Origin: an uncultured Collinsella sp.
GTDB taxonomy: Bacteria; Actinomycetota; Coriobacteriia; Coriobacteriales; Coriobacteriaceae
Reading direction: 5' to 3'
Assembly (NCBI GenBank): GCA_905210085.1
Contig: CAJLVJ010000055.1
Location: forward strand, 1-10,893
DNA: 10,893 nucleotides
Shown: positions 1 through 6,601 of the stretch, piece by piece
Position numbering within the stretch: position 1 is the stretch's first letter
How the letters are laid out: each line of letters starts with the position of its first letter
The notes under the pieces: generated by a model
Told to the model about the DNA's origin: nothing
Database searches by the model: none
Seen by the model: the letters and a program-made list of their open reading frames with translations, nothing else
Program-made: the position numbers and the translations under genes

Positions 1-1227
1 GCGCATAAAGAAAGCCTCCCATTTCTCATGTCCAAGAAATGGGAGGCAGTTCATGGCATCGTGGCGGGCCTGATTCAGGATCTCTCGTGCGCGCTCGCCG
101 GCGACGTCGACCTTAAGGTGCGTGCCAGAATCGATATCAATCGCGGCCTCGTCTCCTGTGCCTTCGCGGCCCTCGGATTCGGCATCAGTGAGGTATGCCG
201 AGAGCACCTCGAGCATCTGCTGCTCGGTGGGACGATCGCACTGCTCGACTGAGAGACCCTTCATGATGATTTGGACGAGCGCTTCATCGCCCTCGCAGCG
301 CGGCTCGAGCGGCGCCGGCTTGGTCTTGGTCTTTACGAGATAGAACGAGCCGGTTGCAGTGGCGTCCGTCGACTCAAAGTCAAACGGTTTGCGACCGCTG
401 TAGAGCTGGTACAGAATGCTCGAAAGCGCGTACACATCGATTGCCGGCGAACGGCGAAGGGCCGCGATGCCTTCGATATCCTGCGTGAGCATCTCGGGCG
501 CGGCGTATGCGGGCGTGGCAAAGCGCCAGATGTCGGCGCGCCGGGTGATCGTGTCGTCGCCGAGGGCCATGGTCGCGGAGCCCATGTCGATGAGGCAGGG
601 GTCAAAGGAGCAATCGGCAATCTGCTGCTCGAGCGTTCGGCTGGTGGTGCGGAACATGATATTGGCAGGCGACAGGTCGCGATGAATGACCGGATTCACG
701 AGGCCTTGGGTCATCAAGAGTGCGCGAAGCACGGCGTTTCCGACGGCGGCGACCATCTGGGTGGTCAGCCCGCCCGAGGCATCGTGCGGAAGCAAGGGCA
801 GCGCCTGCTTGAGCGAGGTTCCCTCGACCCACTCCATGAGGATGAGCGGGTCATCCTCGCGCGATCCGTAGCCATAGACGCGCGGAAATCCGCGCAGGTG
901 CGAGACGGTACACAGATGACGGTACTCCTCGAACAGCGCGGCGGTGTTGGCCAGATGCGCGGCCGATTGCTCGGCGGAGCGGTCGGGGGCTTGGCCGGAA
1001 AGGATGGCGTTGTCCTTGAGTAGCTTGACGGCAAAGACCTCGCCGCTCGTGTTGGTCGCGCGCAGCACGTGCCCGATGTTGCCGTTGTCGCGGTGGGTCG
1101 TCTGGAGAATAAGCGTCATAAACCGACGCTTGGCGTCGTCCTCGGCGCTGGGGTCGACCGCCACGGCGGTGTCGAACGTGTCAAGACGGATGAGTTTGTC
1201 GCCATAGGCGCTATCGGTAGTATCCAT
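1..1227 (-). CDS. Serine/threonine protein kinase (C-terminus beyond window)
   Basis: Reading down from ATG at 1227 gives 409 codons with no stop, so the 3' end lies outside the window. The product is a eukaryotic-type Ser/Thr kinase. The ATP-binding lysine is in VFAVKL (K68), preceded by a loose glycine-rich loop (GNIGHVLRATN). An LFEEYRHL helix near 98-105 carries the candidate alpha-C glutamate. The catalytic loop is HRDLSPAN (182-189). The metal-binding DFG appears as DMG (214-216), and APE is at 243-245. No transmembrane segment appears in the visible part. The tail after about residue 345 is acidic and then helical. The upstream AAGGA (plus 1233-1237) fits this start. The gene follows an FHA-domain gene on the same strand, so phosphorylation-dependent signalling between the two is plausible but inferred. 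The kinase call is strong; substrate and role are unknown. Confidence 0.88.
   Translation of the reverse strand, partial: MDTTDSAYGDKLIRLDTFDTAVAVDPSAEDDAKRRFMTLILQTTHRDNGNIGHVLRATNTSGEVFAVKLLKDNAILSGQAPDRSAEQSAAHLANTAALFEEYRHLCTVSHLRGFPRVYGYGSREDDPLILMEWVEGTSLKQALPLLPHDASGGLTTQMVAAVGNAVLRALLMTQGLVNPVIHRDLSPANIMFRTTSRTLEQQIADCSFDPCLIDMGSATMALGDDTITRRADIWRFATPAYAAPEMLTQDIEGIAALRRSPAIDVYALSSILYQLYSGRKPFDFESTDATATGSFYLVKTKTKPAPLEPRCEGDEALVQIIMKGLSVEQCDRPTEQQMLEVLSAYLTDAESEGREGTGDEAAIDIDSGTHLKVDVAGERAREILNQARHDAMNCLPFLGHEKWEAFFMR
14..47 (-). terminator. Terminator-like perfect hairpin inside the kinase reading frame
   Basis: Bases 14-26 are the exact reverse complement of 35-47 (13 bp) with an 8-base loop (27-34). 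Read on the minus strand the stem is followed by TTTCTTT, as in an intrinsic terminator. However, the kinase frame continues through it (codons ~394-405). In the neighbouring frame a TGA at plus 51-53 lies just before the stem. The structure is seen directly; its function as a terminator is inferred. Confidence 0.4.
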
Positions 1228-1259
1228 GGCGTTCCTTTGTCTGGCATGGGTTGCCGCAC

Positions 1260-1320
1260 GTATACGTGAGCAGTGCGGATATCGGTAAAGTACCATGATA
1301 GCCGCACTGCCCACGTATAC
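1260..1320. repeat. 61-bp imperfect inverted repeat upstream of the kinase gene
   Basis: The arms are 1260-1283 and 1297-1320, with two mismatches in 24 bp and a 13-base loop. The outer 19 positions have a single mismatch. The left arm overlaps a perfect 12-bp palindrome, CACGTATACGTG (1257-1268). No T-run follows on either strand, so it does not look like a terminator. It lies 33 bp upstream of the kinase start, in the FHA-kinase gap. It could be an operator or cruciform, a leader hairpin, or a small dispersed palindrome. Confidence 0.7.
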
Positions 1321-1366
1321 CGCTGTGCATTGTCGTTTACGACGCAGAAGGTAGAAGACGAAAGAC

Positions 1367-1395
1367 GGACGGCGACCGTCTTTCGATCGCCGTCC
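1367..1395 (-). terminator. Intrinsic terminator after the FHA gene
   Basis: On the minus strand, an 11-bp G/C-rich stem (1395-1385 with 1377-1367, one T-G wobble) and a 7-base loop begin 3 nt after the FHA stop codon. The short T-rich run GTCTTTCG follows. The position and form fit a rho-independent terminator, although the T-tract is interrupted. It implies partial or full transcriptional separation of the FHA gene from the kinase gene. Confidence 0.6.
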
Positions 1396-1398
1396 GCG

Positions 1399-2361
1399 CT
1401 AGTCCACAATGACAAGGAATGTCGTATAGAGACCCAAATGAAGTCTGTCGCTGTTGGCGATTTCCACGGGGGGATAGATCTTGCCGGGCTCGCGTTGGTC
1501 GCGCGGCGGCTCAATCACAATATCGCCGTCGCGCGCGCCCGATTCGAGCACCGTGCCGTTGGTCGATCCAAGGCCCTGGGCGTACCAGTGCTCACCCTCA
1601 AGCCAAATGCGAAGATGCTCGCGCGATGCGTCGGCGCCCACATCGGTGATGCTGGGCGAGGTTTTGGGCAAAGAACCAATTACGGTGCCGCGCGGATCGC
1701 GTGTGAGGGGATGGATTTGCATGTCGGCGCAGTTGTCGGCATGGGTTCTGAGCAGACCGAGGTTGGGGGCGACGGTGCGCGGCTGCTCCAGGCTGCTCAT
1801 AAAGCCACGTCCGACGGTAGTTTCGGTGGTGCCAAAGTGCTCGCCCGTCTTGCTGTCGCAAAAGCGCTCGACGGTGGCCACGCCCTGAACGGGATCGGCG
1901 AGCGCCCCCGTTGCCACAAAGAGCATAAGGTAAAGCGTGCTTTTCTCGCGCACGGCATTGCCGTCAAAGTTGTCGATGCGATTGAGGGCATTTGCATATA
2001 GGCGGCTGTCCAGCTTGTAGCTGGCAAGAGCCGACATCATTTCGTTGGCGGCCGGACCGCGATAGTGCTCGGCGATTGCCCGATAGGCGGACTCGCCGCC
2101 GCCGAGCTTGCTGCAGATTGCCGAGGAAAGGTTGAGCGTGGTGACGGTAAAGTCGCCGTAGATGGAGGGCGCGCACTGGTCAGGCTTGCGATGGACGATG
2201 TAACGGGTGAGATACGAGCGGTTGGAAGAGCATTTCTCGAGCAGGGTACTGCCGAGATAAGAGTTTCCATTGATGAGCATTCGGGCGATCTCGAGATGTT
2301 TAAGACCGCCGAACGAGCGAATATCGTTATAGAGGACCGAGCAAGGCGTCTCTGCTGCCAC
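1399..2361 (-). CDS. FHA-domain protein with an unrecognised N-terminal region
   Basis: From the GTG at 2361 the product is 320 residues. The C-terminal third is a forkhead-associated domain, which binds phosphothreonine peptides. It shows IGS (228-230) in place of the usual IGR, the SREH motif (246-249) and GSTNGT (265-270). It ends in a final strand, TTFLVIVD, at the very C-terminus. An insertion of about 25 residues lies between GSTNGT and the last strands. The first ~220 residues are soluble-looking, with scattered cysteines, and I do not recognise the fold. GTG is preferred over an upstream TTG at 2391 because AAAGGAGG ends 5 nt before it. A Ser/Thr kinase gene follows on the same strand, so this protein may be its phospho-reader or substrate; that is inference. 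The FHA call is firm. Confidence 0.85.
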   Translation of the reverse strand: MAAETPCSVLYNDIRSFGGLKHLEIARMLINGNSYLGSTLLEKCSSNRSYLTRYIVHRKPDQCAPSIYGDFTVTTLNLSSAICSKLGGGESAYRAIAEHYRGPAANEMMSALASYKLDSRLYANALNRIDNFDGNAVREKSTLYLMLFVATGALADPVQGVATVERFCDSKTGEHFGTTETTVGRGFMSSLEQPRTVAPNLGLLRTHADNCADMQIHPLTRDPRGTVIGSLPKTSPSITDVGADASREHLRIWLEGEHWYAQGLGSTNGTVLESGARDGDIVIEPPRDQREPGKIYPPVEIANSDRLHLGLYTTFLVIVD

Positions 2362-2366
2362 GGATA

Positions 2367-2374
2367 CCTCCTTT
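2367..2374 (-). promoter_or_regulatory. Strong ribosome binding site fixing the FHA start
   Basis: AAAGGAGG on the minus strand, 5 nt before the GTG at 2361. It decides the start against the TTG 10 codons upstream, which would place this motif inside the coding sequence. Confidence 0.75.
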
Positions 2375-2468
2375 GATTGCTTCCTAGCCAATTTGGCGAT
2401 AGGAATTAATGGCCCCCGGTGGGCAACGTATTAAATGGCTGCGCAATATATAGCGTAACCAAAGCAAC

Positions 2469-2496
2469 ATTATAGGCCACATGTTCGAAATTGCAG
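2469..2496 (-). promoter_or_regulatory. Candidate promoter for the FHA gene
   Basis: On the minus strand a perfect -10 box, TATAAT (2474-2469), lies 16 bp downstream of CTGCAA (2496-2491), a poor -35 match. Transcription would start near 2462 and give a leader of about 100 nt before the GTG at 2361. The -10 is convincing; the -35 is weak. Confidence 0.5.
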
Positions 2497-2868
2497 GAAG
2501 AGCGAGAGATTTGGTTTGGACTGGACGGAAGTCCCCCTCTGTTTTGATCTATAACAATTAGGGCCGATTTTACTCGGTAACTGTTACAGATTGAGACAAT
2601 CAGCCGGGCCCACCTCGTCCGCCTCGTCATCTGTGGTTTACGTGGGGGCATGCGAAGCACGGGTATACTAACCAGCGGCGAATCTGCTCCATCGCTTAGA
2701 GCTGCTGCGTCTGGACGGCGCGTGATAGGGCTGCCAAAGCGATCGCCAGCGTGCTGAGCAACGTCCTCTCTGTGCGCACCCGTTTTTGTATGTATTAGCG
2801 CACTACCAAGCACGCCCGCGCGGCCGCATGCCGTGCCCATAGCGCGTGCAGATAAGGAACAACAACAT
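2497..2868 (+). other. Non-coding upstream region and long leader of the helicase gene
   Basis: No credible gene is visible here. A TATACT at 2664-2669 could be a -10 box for the helicase, giving a leader of roughly 190 nt, but no good -35 box sits at the right spacing. Short dyads are present: GGACT/AGTCC (2518-2522/2530-2534), GTAAC/GTTAC (2577-2581/2583-2587) and the palindrome GCGATCGC (2739-2746). Long structured leaders are common for cold-inducible RNA helicases, so post-transcriptional control is possible but not shown. Confidence 0.35.
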
Positions 2869-5112
2869 ATGCGTAATTCTGTATCTGACGTCACGGACGC
2901 CGAGATCCTGGACGAGGCCCGCGAGGCTATGACCCAGGCTGCCTTCGATGCCGCCGATGAGGCCAATGCTGCCCAGGCCGTCGAGTCCGCTACCGAGAGC
3001 CTGCCCGCCTTTGACGAGCTGGGGCTTTCCGACGAGATGCTCCGTGCTATCGAGAACCTGGGCTACACGGCGCCCACGCCCGTTCAGGCCGGCTCCATCC
3101 CCGTGGTGCTCGAGGGCCGTGACCTGCTTGCCGCCGCCCAGACCGGTACCGGCAAGACAGCCGCCTTTTTGCTGCCGACCATGAACAATCTGGAGCACAT
3201 CGCTCCTCCCAAACCCGTGCGCGAGCGCGGCGGCCGCAACCGTCGTCGCGGTGCTAAAAAGCCCGAGGGCAACGGTCGAGGCCCCGTGATGCTCGTCATC
3301 ACCCCTACGCGCGAGCTTGCCCAGCAAATCGACGAGGTCGCAAGCAAAATCGCCGACGTCACCGGCCATGTTGCCGTGACCGTCGTGGGCGGCGTGAGCT
3401 ACAAGCCGCAGACCGCGGCACTTAAGTACGGCTGCGACATCCTGGTCGCAACGCCGGGCCGTCTGGTCGATCTGATCGAGCAGGGCGCCTGCCACCTGGA
3501 CGAGGTTAAGGTCCTGGTGCTCGACGAGGCCGACCGTATGCTCGACATGGGCTTTTTGCCCGCCGTCCGGCGCATTGTGCGCGAGACGCCGGCCGAGCGC
3601 CAGACGCTGCTGTTCTCGGCGACCCTCGACGAGGAGGCCGTGGGCGAGATCACCGACCTGGTGAGCGACCCGGCTCGCGTGGAGATCGCACCTGCCACGT
3701 CGACCGCCGACACCGTCGATCAGTTTGTGTTCCCGGTGTCCATCGAGGCCAAAAACAACCTGCTGCCCGAGTTCCTCAAGAAGGAGGGCCCGGAGCGCAC
3801 TATCGTCTTTATGCGCACCAAGCACCGCGCCGACAGCTGCTGCCGTCGTCTGGAACGTAAGGGCATCAAGGCCGCCGCGATTCATGGCAACCGCAGCCAG
3901 GCCCAGCGCGAGCGTGCCCTTTCGGCCTTCCGCGACGGTACCGTCGACGTGCTGGTGGCAACCGACGTGCTCGCCCGCGGCATCGACATCAGCGACGTGC
4001 GCTACGTCGTGAACTTTGACGTGCCGGCCGAGCCGACCGACTACATCCACCGTATTGGCCGTACGGGCCGCGCTGGCGAGCTGGGCTGGGCCATCACGTT
4101 TGTGACCGAGCAGGACGTCGACGAGTTCTACGAGATCGAGAAGCTCATGGACAAGACGGCCGATATTTACGAAGCCGGCGACCTGCACGTGGGTCCCAAC
4201 CCGCCCGCCGTTGACCCCGAGCGCGATCCTGCCGCCTTTAAGGTGAAGAAGAAGACTAAGCGCGGCAAGTCCAAGAGCAAGAAGAAGCTTGAGCAGGCGC
4301 GTCGCGACGGCAAGCGCAACGGCGATGACTACGGCGATGTGGCCGGTCGTTCCAACCGCGGTCGCGACGAGCGTCGCGGCGACGGCGAGCGTCCGAGCCG
4401 TCCCAAGCGCGGCGGCAAGACCCGCGTGCGCGAGGGCGTTCAGGCTCGCGTGGACGAGGCTGTTGAGAGCGTGGCCCGCGAGGTGGCTGCCGAGGAGCGC
4501 GGCGGTGCTGTCGAGCAGGCCCCGCGTGGCAACCGTGCCGAGCGTCGTGCCAAGCAGTTCCAGGGCGAGGCGCATCGCCGCCGCCGCGAGGACGAGGATC
4601 GCGGTGGCCGTCGTCGTGTCGAGCGCGAGGACGAGGGCCACGGTTCGCGCGGTGGCAAGCGCGGTGCGGGCGACCGCCGTCGTTCCGGTCGCGACGGCGA
4701 GCGCGGCGGGCGCGATGAGCGCCGTGGCGGCGAGGGCCGTGGTGAGCGCGGTGCCCGCGGTGGCGAGTCCCGTGGCGGCAAGCGCTTTGAAGAGCGCGGT
4801 AGCCGCGGCGGCGAGCGTCGCGAGGGTGCTCGCGGCAATGGCGGCCGCGGCGGCGCCGCTCGTTCTAACGAGTCGCGCGATCGTCGTGACCCGCGTGCCA
4901 GCCGCGATCGTCGCGATGACTGGCGCAACTACGACGATACCCGCGAGGAGCGTCGCGGCGGCTATCGTGGTGGGCGTGGCGGCAACCAGGCCGGTTCCCG
5001 TGGCGGCCGCGCCGGCGGTCGCGATAACCGTGGCAGCTACGGCAACAGCCGTGGCGGCAAGCGCGGCGGCAGCTCCCGTCGCCCCGGCGACGGCGGCGGC
5101 AAGCGTAAATAA
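2869..5112 (+). CDS. DEAD-box ATP-dependent RNA helicase with a long Arg/Gly-rich tail
   Basis: The 747-residue product unwinds RNA duplexes using ATP, probably in ribosome assembly or mRNA turnover. The full motif set is visible: Q-motif phenylalanine (F48) and TPVQ, motif I AAQTGTGKT (89-97), PTRELA (146-151), DEAD (219-222), SAT (250-252) and HRIGRTGRAG (394-403). A basic insert (RERGGRNRRRGAKK) lies between motifs I and Ia. After the core (to about 430) comes a lysine-rich segment, KVKKKTKRGKSKSKKK. Then roughly 250 residues are dominated by R, G, E and D, with many RGG/RGE repeats and presumably disordered. ATG 2869 is chosen because AAGGAA (2854-2859) precedes it by 9 nt; an in-frame GTG at 2833 has no such site. 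An acidic, alanine-rich N-terminal extension precedes the core. It appears monocistronic, with its own terminator downstream. Confidence 0.95.
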   Translation: MRNSVSDVTDAEILDEAREAMTQAAFDAADEANAAQAVESATESLPAFDELGLSDEMLRAIENLGYTAPTPVQAGSIPVVLEGRDLLAAAQTGTGKTAAFLLPTMNNLEHIAPPKPVRERGGRNRRRGAKKPEGNGRGPVMLVITPTRELAQQIDEVASKIADVTGHVAVTVVGGVSYKPQTAALKYGCDILVATPGRLVDLIEQGACHLDEVKVLVLDEADRMLDMGFLPAVRRIVRETPAERQTLLFSATLDEEAVGEITDLVSDPARVEIAPATSTADTVDQFVFPVSIEAKNNLLPEFLKKEGPERTIVFMRTKHRADSCCRRLERKGIKAAAIHGNRSQAQRERALSAFRDGTVDVLVATDVLARGIDISDVRYVVNFDVPAEPTDYIHRIGRTGRAGELGWAITFVTEQDVDEFYEIEKLMDKTADIYEAGDLHVGPNPPAVDPERDPAAFKVKKKTKRGKSKSKKKLEQARRDGKRNGDDYGDVAGRSNRGRDERRGDGERPSRPKRGGKTRVREGVQARVDEAVESVAREVAAEERGGAVEQAPRGNRAERRAKQFQGEAHRRRREDEDRGGRRRVEREDEGHGSRGGKRGAGDRRRSGRDGERGGRDERRGGEGRGERGARGGESRGGKRFEERGSRGGERREGARGNGGRGGAARSNESRDRRDPRASRDRRDDWRNYDDTREERRGGYRGGRGGNQAGSRGGRAGGRDNRGSYGNSRGGKRGGSSRRPGDGGGKRK

Positions 5113-5144
5113 CATACACATCGCACGCTAGCGTGAGACAAGCT

Positions 5145-5181
5145 AAGGGCCCGAGCAAACAACGCTCGGGCCCTTTTGTTT
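5145..5181 (+). terminator. Strong intrinsic terminator after the helicase gene
   Basis: A 12-bp perfect stem (5145-5156 with 5164-5175, core GGGCCCGAGC) has a 7-base loop and is followed by TTTTGTTT. It lies 32 nt after the helicase stop. A separate 12-bp palindrome, CACGCTAGCGTG (5124-5135), lies between the stop and this terminator. Confidence 0.92.
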
Positions 5182-5283
5182 GCCGTGTCCATCGCTAATT
5201 CAAACGTGATTTTCTCGGGAATGCATCTGGGGGATGCTGAGGACCTATTTTCTGCCATGCAGCAATGGGCCCCATGGGGTGCG

Positions 5284-5520
5284 CCGTGCATTTTTTGGAG
5301 TATTCTGCAGTTCGAGTTGTCTGCATATGATCCGACGTCGCCAACGGTGGCCTTCGGATATCCCTGGCGAGCGTTCTGAGTCAGATTTCGCCGTTTTCCG
5401 GAGCAGGGGCGCGTCATTCTCGCCATGTCGGGACTTAGAATGATACGGCGCCCTACAGTTTTGCCCACCCGCGGCGGTGCTGGCGTGGTTACGTTGCAGA
5501 ATACTCCGTTTTTTGCACGG
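5284..5520. repeat. Structured intergenic element closed by a long-range inverted repeat
   Basis: GGAGTATTCTGCA (5297-5309) is the exact reverse complement of 5495-5507 (13 bp). CCGTGCA (5284-5290) is the exact reverse complement of 5514-5520 (7 bp). Between the two helices a 6x6 internal loop holds TTTTTT on one side and GTTTTT on the other. Inside are smaller dyads. One is 5330-5359 (ATCCGA/TCGGAT enclosing GCCA/TGGC). Another is 5407-5453 (GGGCGC/GCGCCC plus TCATTCT/AGAATGA). A third is 5466-5479 (CACC/GGTG). No convincing coding frame crosses it. It could be a structured RNA, a small non-autonomous mobile repeat, or both. Base pairing is seen directly; function is unknown. Confidence 0.6.
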
Positions 5521-5568
5521 GCTAGGATGGGGTACCTCAGGAGAACACAGCGGTATCCCGTAAATATA

Positions 5569-5594
5569 TACAATTTGTACCGTAATTTATACAA
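5569..5594. promoter_or_regulatory. AT-rich cluster of TACAA/TTGTA half-sites
   Basis: TACAATTTGTA (5569-5579) is an 11-bp palindrome. A third half-site, TACAA (5590-5594), pairs with TTGTA (5575-5579) across 10 bp. The block is AT-rich in a GC-rich genome and lies about 140 bp upstream of the EFR1-type gene. It resembles a repressor operator, but I cannot name the regulator. Confidence 0.3.
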
Positions 5595-5643
5595 AACGAA
5601 GAGGCAGACAGCGTAGGGTGGGTGCATTGGGGTGCTTGGTGCA

Positions 5644-5673
5644 TTAAAACGGGGACCCCACGTGCCGTATACT
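5644..5673 (+). promoter_or_regulatory. Candidate promoter of the flavodoxin-ferredoxin gene
   Basis: TTAAAA (5644-5649), an 18-bp spacer and TATACT (5668-5673) give a plausible sigma-70-type promoter, with a leader of about 50 nt to the ATG at 5730. Just upstream, GGTGCATT occurs at 5621-5628 and 5638-5645, with a related GGTGCTT at 5631-5637. The second copy overlaps the -35 box, so these repeats may be a regulator site. Confidence 0.4.
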
Positions 5674-5729
5674 CTGGCTGGATGTGAAAGCGGCTTGACG
5701 CGTTGCCAGGCGTAGGGGAGGGTGCCTCG

Positions 5730-6491
5730 ATGAGCGTATTCGAAATTGTGTTTAGTCCGACGGGTGGAACGCAGAAGGTGTCAGGCCTTGTGGCCGGGGC
5801 ACTGGGCAAGAATACCGTTACCGTCGATCTGACCGATAGCGGGCTAGATTTCAGCGCTGTCACGATGACTGAGGACGACGTGGCCGTAATCTCTGTGCCG
5901 GCGTATGCCGGTAGAATCCCGGCTGTGGTGGCTGACCGGTTGGGCATGGTGCGAGGCAACGGGGCTCGGGCAGTTTTGGTTTGTGTATACGGAAACCGCG
6001 CGTTTGAGGACACGCTCGTAGAGCTGGAGGACGTTGCGAAGCATGCGGGATTCCGGGTGATCGCGGCAGTTGCGGCCATTGCAGAACATTCCATTGCGCG
6101 ACAGTTTGCTGCCGGTCGTCCGGATGCGCAGGACTCGGCGCAGCTTGCTGAGTTTGCGCAGCAAATTCAGCAAAAGCTGTTGGCCGAGGATACATCCGAG
6201 CCCTCTATTCCCGGCAATCGTCCTTATAAACAAGCCGGAGGTCACCGCATGGCACCCGAGGCAACAGAGGATTGCGTCTCCTGCGGTGCATGCGCCGCGG
6301 CGTGCTCCGTTTGTGCTATCGACAAGGGTGACCCCAAACGAGCAGCTGGCGAGGCGTGCATCTCCTGCATGCGCTGCATTGCCGTATGTCCGCGAGGCGC
6401 TCGTAAGCTTGATCCCAACAAGCTATCCGCTGTTTCCCAGATGCTGAGCAAGGTTTGCGTCGTGCGGAAGGAATGCGAGCTCTTTATCTAG
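5730..6491 (+). CDS. EFR1-family flavodoxin domain / 2[4Fe-4S] ferredoxin protein
   Basis: The product has 253 residues. The N-terminus is flavodoxin-like with the FMN phosphate-binding loop SPTGGT (9-14). The C-terminus holds two [4Fe-4S] motifs, C182-C185-C188-C192 and C210-C213-C216-C220. The first ends CS rather than the usual CP; the second is classical (CPRG). This fused arrangement is that of EFR1-type ferredoxins, presumed cytosolic low-potential electron carriers whose partners are mostly unknown. The ATG at 5730 is chosen because AGGGGAGGG (5714-5722) precedes it by 7 nt; an in-frame TTG at 5703 lacks such a site. Its position upstream of a hydrogenase operon suggests it could exchange electrons with that complex. 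A 340-nt gap with two palindromes makes co-transcription doubtful. Family call good; partner inferred. Confidence 0.85.
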   Translation: MSVFEIVFSPTGGTQKVSGLVAGALGKNTVTVDLTDSGLDFSAVTMTEDDVAVISVPAYAGRIPAVVADRLGMVRGNGARAVLVCVYGNRAFEDTLVELEDVAKHAGFRVIAAVAAIAEHSIARQFAAGRPDAQDSAQLAEFAQQIQQKLLAEDTSEPSIPGNRPYKQAGGHRMAPEATEDCVSCGACAAACSVCAIDKGDPKRAAGEACISCMRCIAVCPRGARKLDPNKLSAVSQMLSKVCVVRKECELFI

Positions 6492-6502
6492 CGCAAGTGA
6501 GA

Positions 6503-6535
6503 TTGGTGCAAACAAACCTGGCCCTTTTGCACCAA
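6503..6535. repeat. 10-bp perfect inverted repeat downstream of the EFR1-type gene
   Basis: TTGGTGCAAA (6503-6512) is the exact reverse complement of 6526-6535, with a 13-base loop. It starts 11 nt after the stop codon and could act as a 3' hairpin or terminator, but no T-run follows on the plus strand. It is separated by only 4 bases from a second, longer palindrome. Confidence 0.65.
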
Positions 6536-6539
6536 AAAC

Positions 6540-6601
6540 GATCCGTTTTCCTCCGTTCCCAAGGGATCATGTGATCCGAAGGGGACGGAGGAAAACGGAT
6601 C
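6540..6601. repeat. 62-bp palindromic element with nested inner palindrome
   Basis: The arms 6540-6560 and 6581-6601 are complementary over 21 bp, with one T/G pair that would be a wobble in RNA. The centre holds a further dyad, GGATCA-TG-TGATCC (6564-6577). Minus-strand reading is followed by GTTTTTGG; the plus strand is followed by an A-rich run. GATCC/GGATC occurs at both the outer ends and the centre. The regular form suggests a dispersed intergenic palindrome (REP/MITE-like), although a minus-strand terminator is also possible. Confidence 0.65.

Noticed and set aside
1273..2001. Plus-strand open frame opposite the FHA gene
   Set aside because: Antisense to a recognisable FHA domain, with no ribosome site and no family resemblance.
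2670..2868. Riboswitch in the helicase leader
   Set aside because: The leader is long enough and has small dyads, but I recognise no known aptamer core and no terminator/antiterminator pair.
2406..2966. 186-codon minus-strand frame between the FHA and helicase genes
   Set aside because: Overlaps the FHA promoter region and the helicase 5' end. Its serine/arginine-rich product lacks domains and a good ribosome site.
2803..5121. 772-codon open frame on the minus strand opposite the helicase
   Set aside because: It mirrors the GC-rich codon pattern of the helicase and yields an Ala/Leu/Val/His-rich protein with no family motif. The sense strand has all DEAD-box motifs.
5176..5443. Short plus-strand frames (67-69 codons) in the helicase-EFR1 gap
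   Set aside because: They run through the terminator tail and the structured element, lack ribosome sites and have no recognisable domain. If the element is a repeat, identical peptides elsewhere would be by-products.
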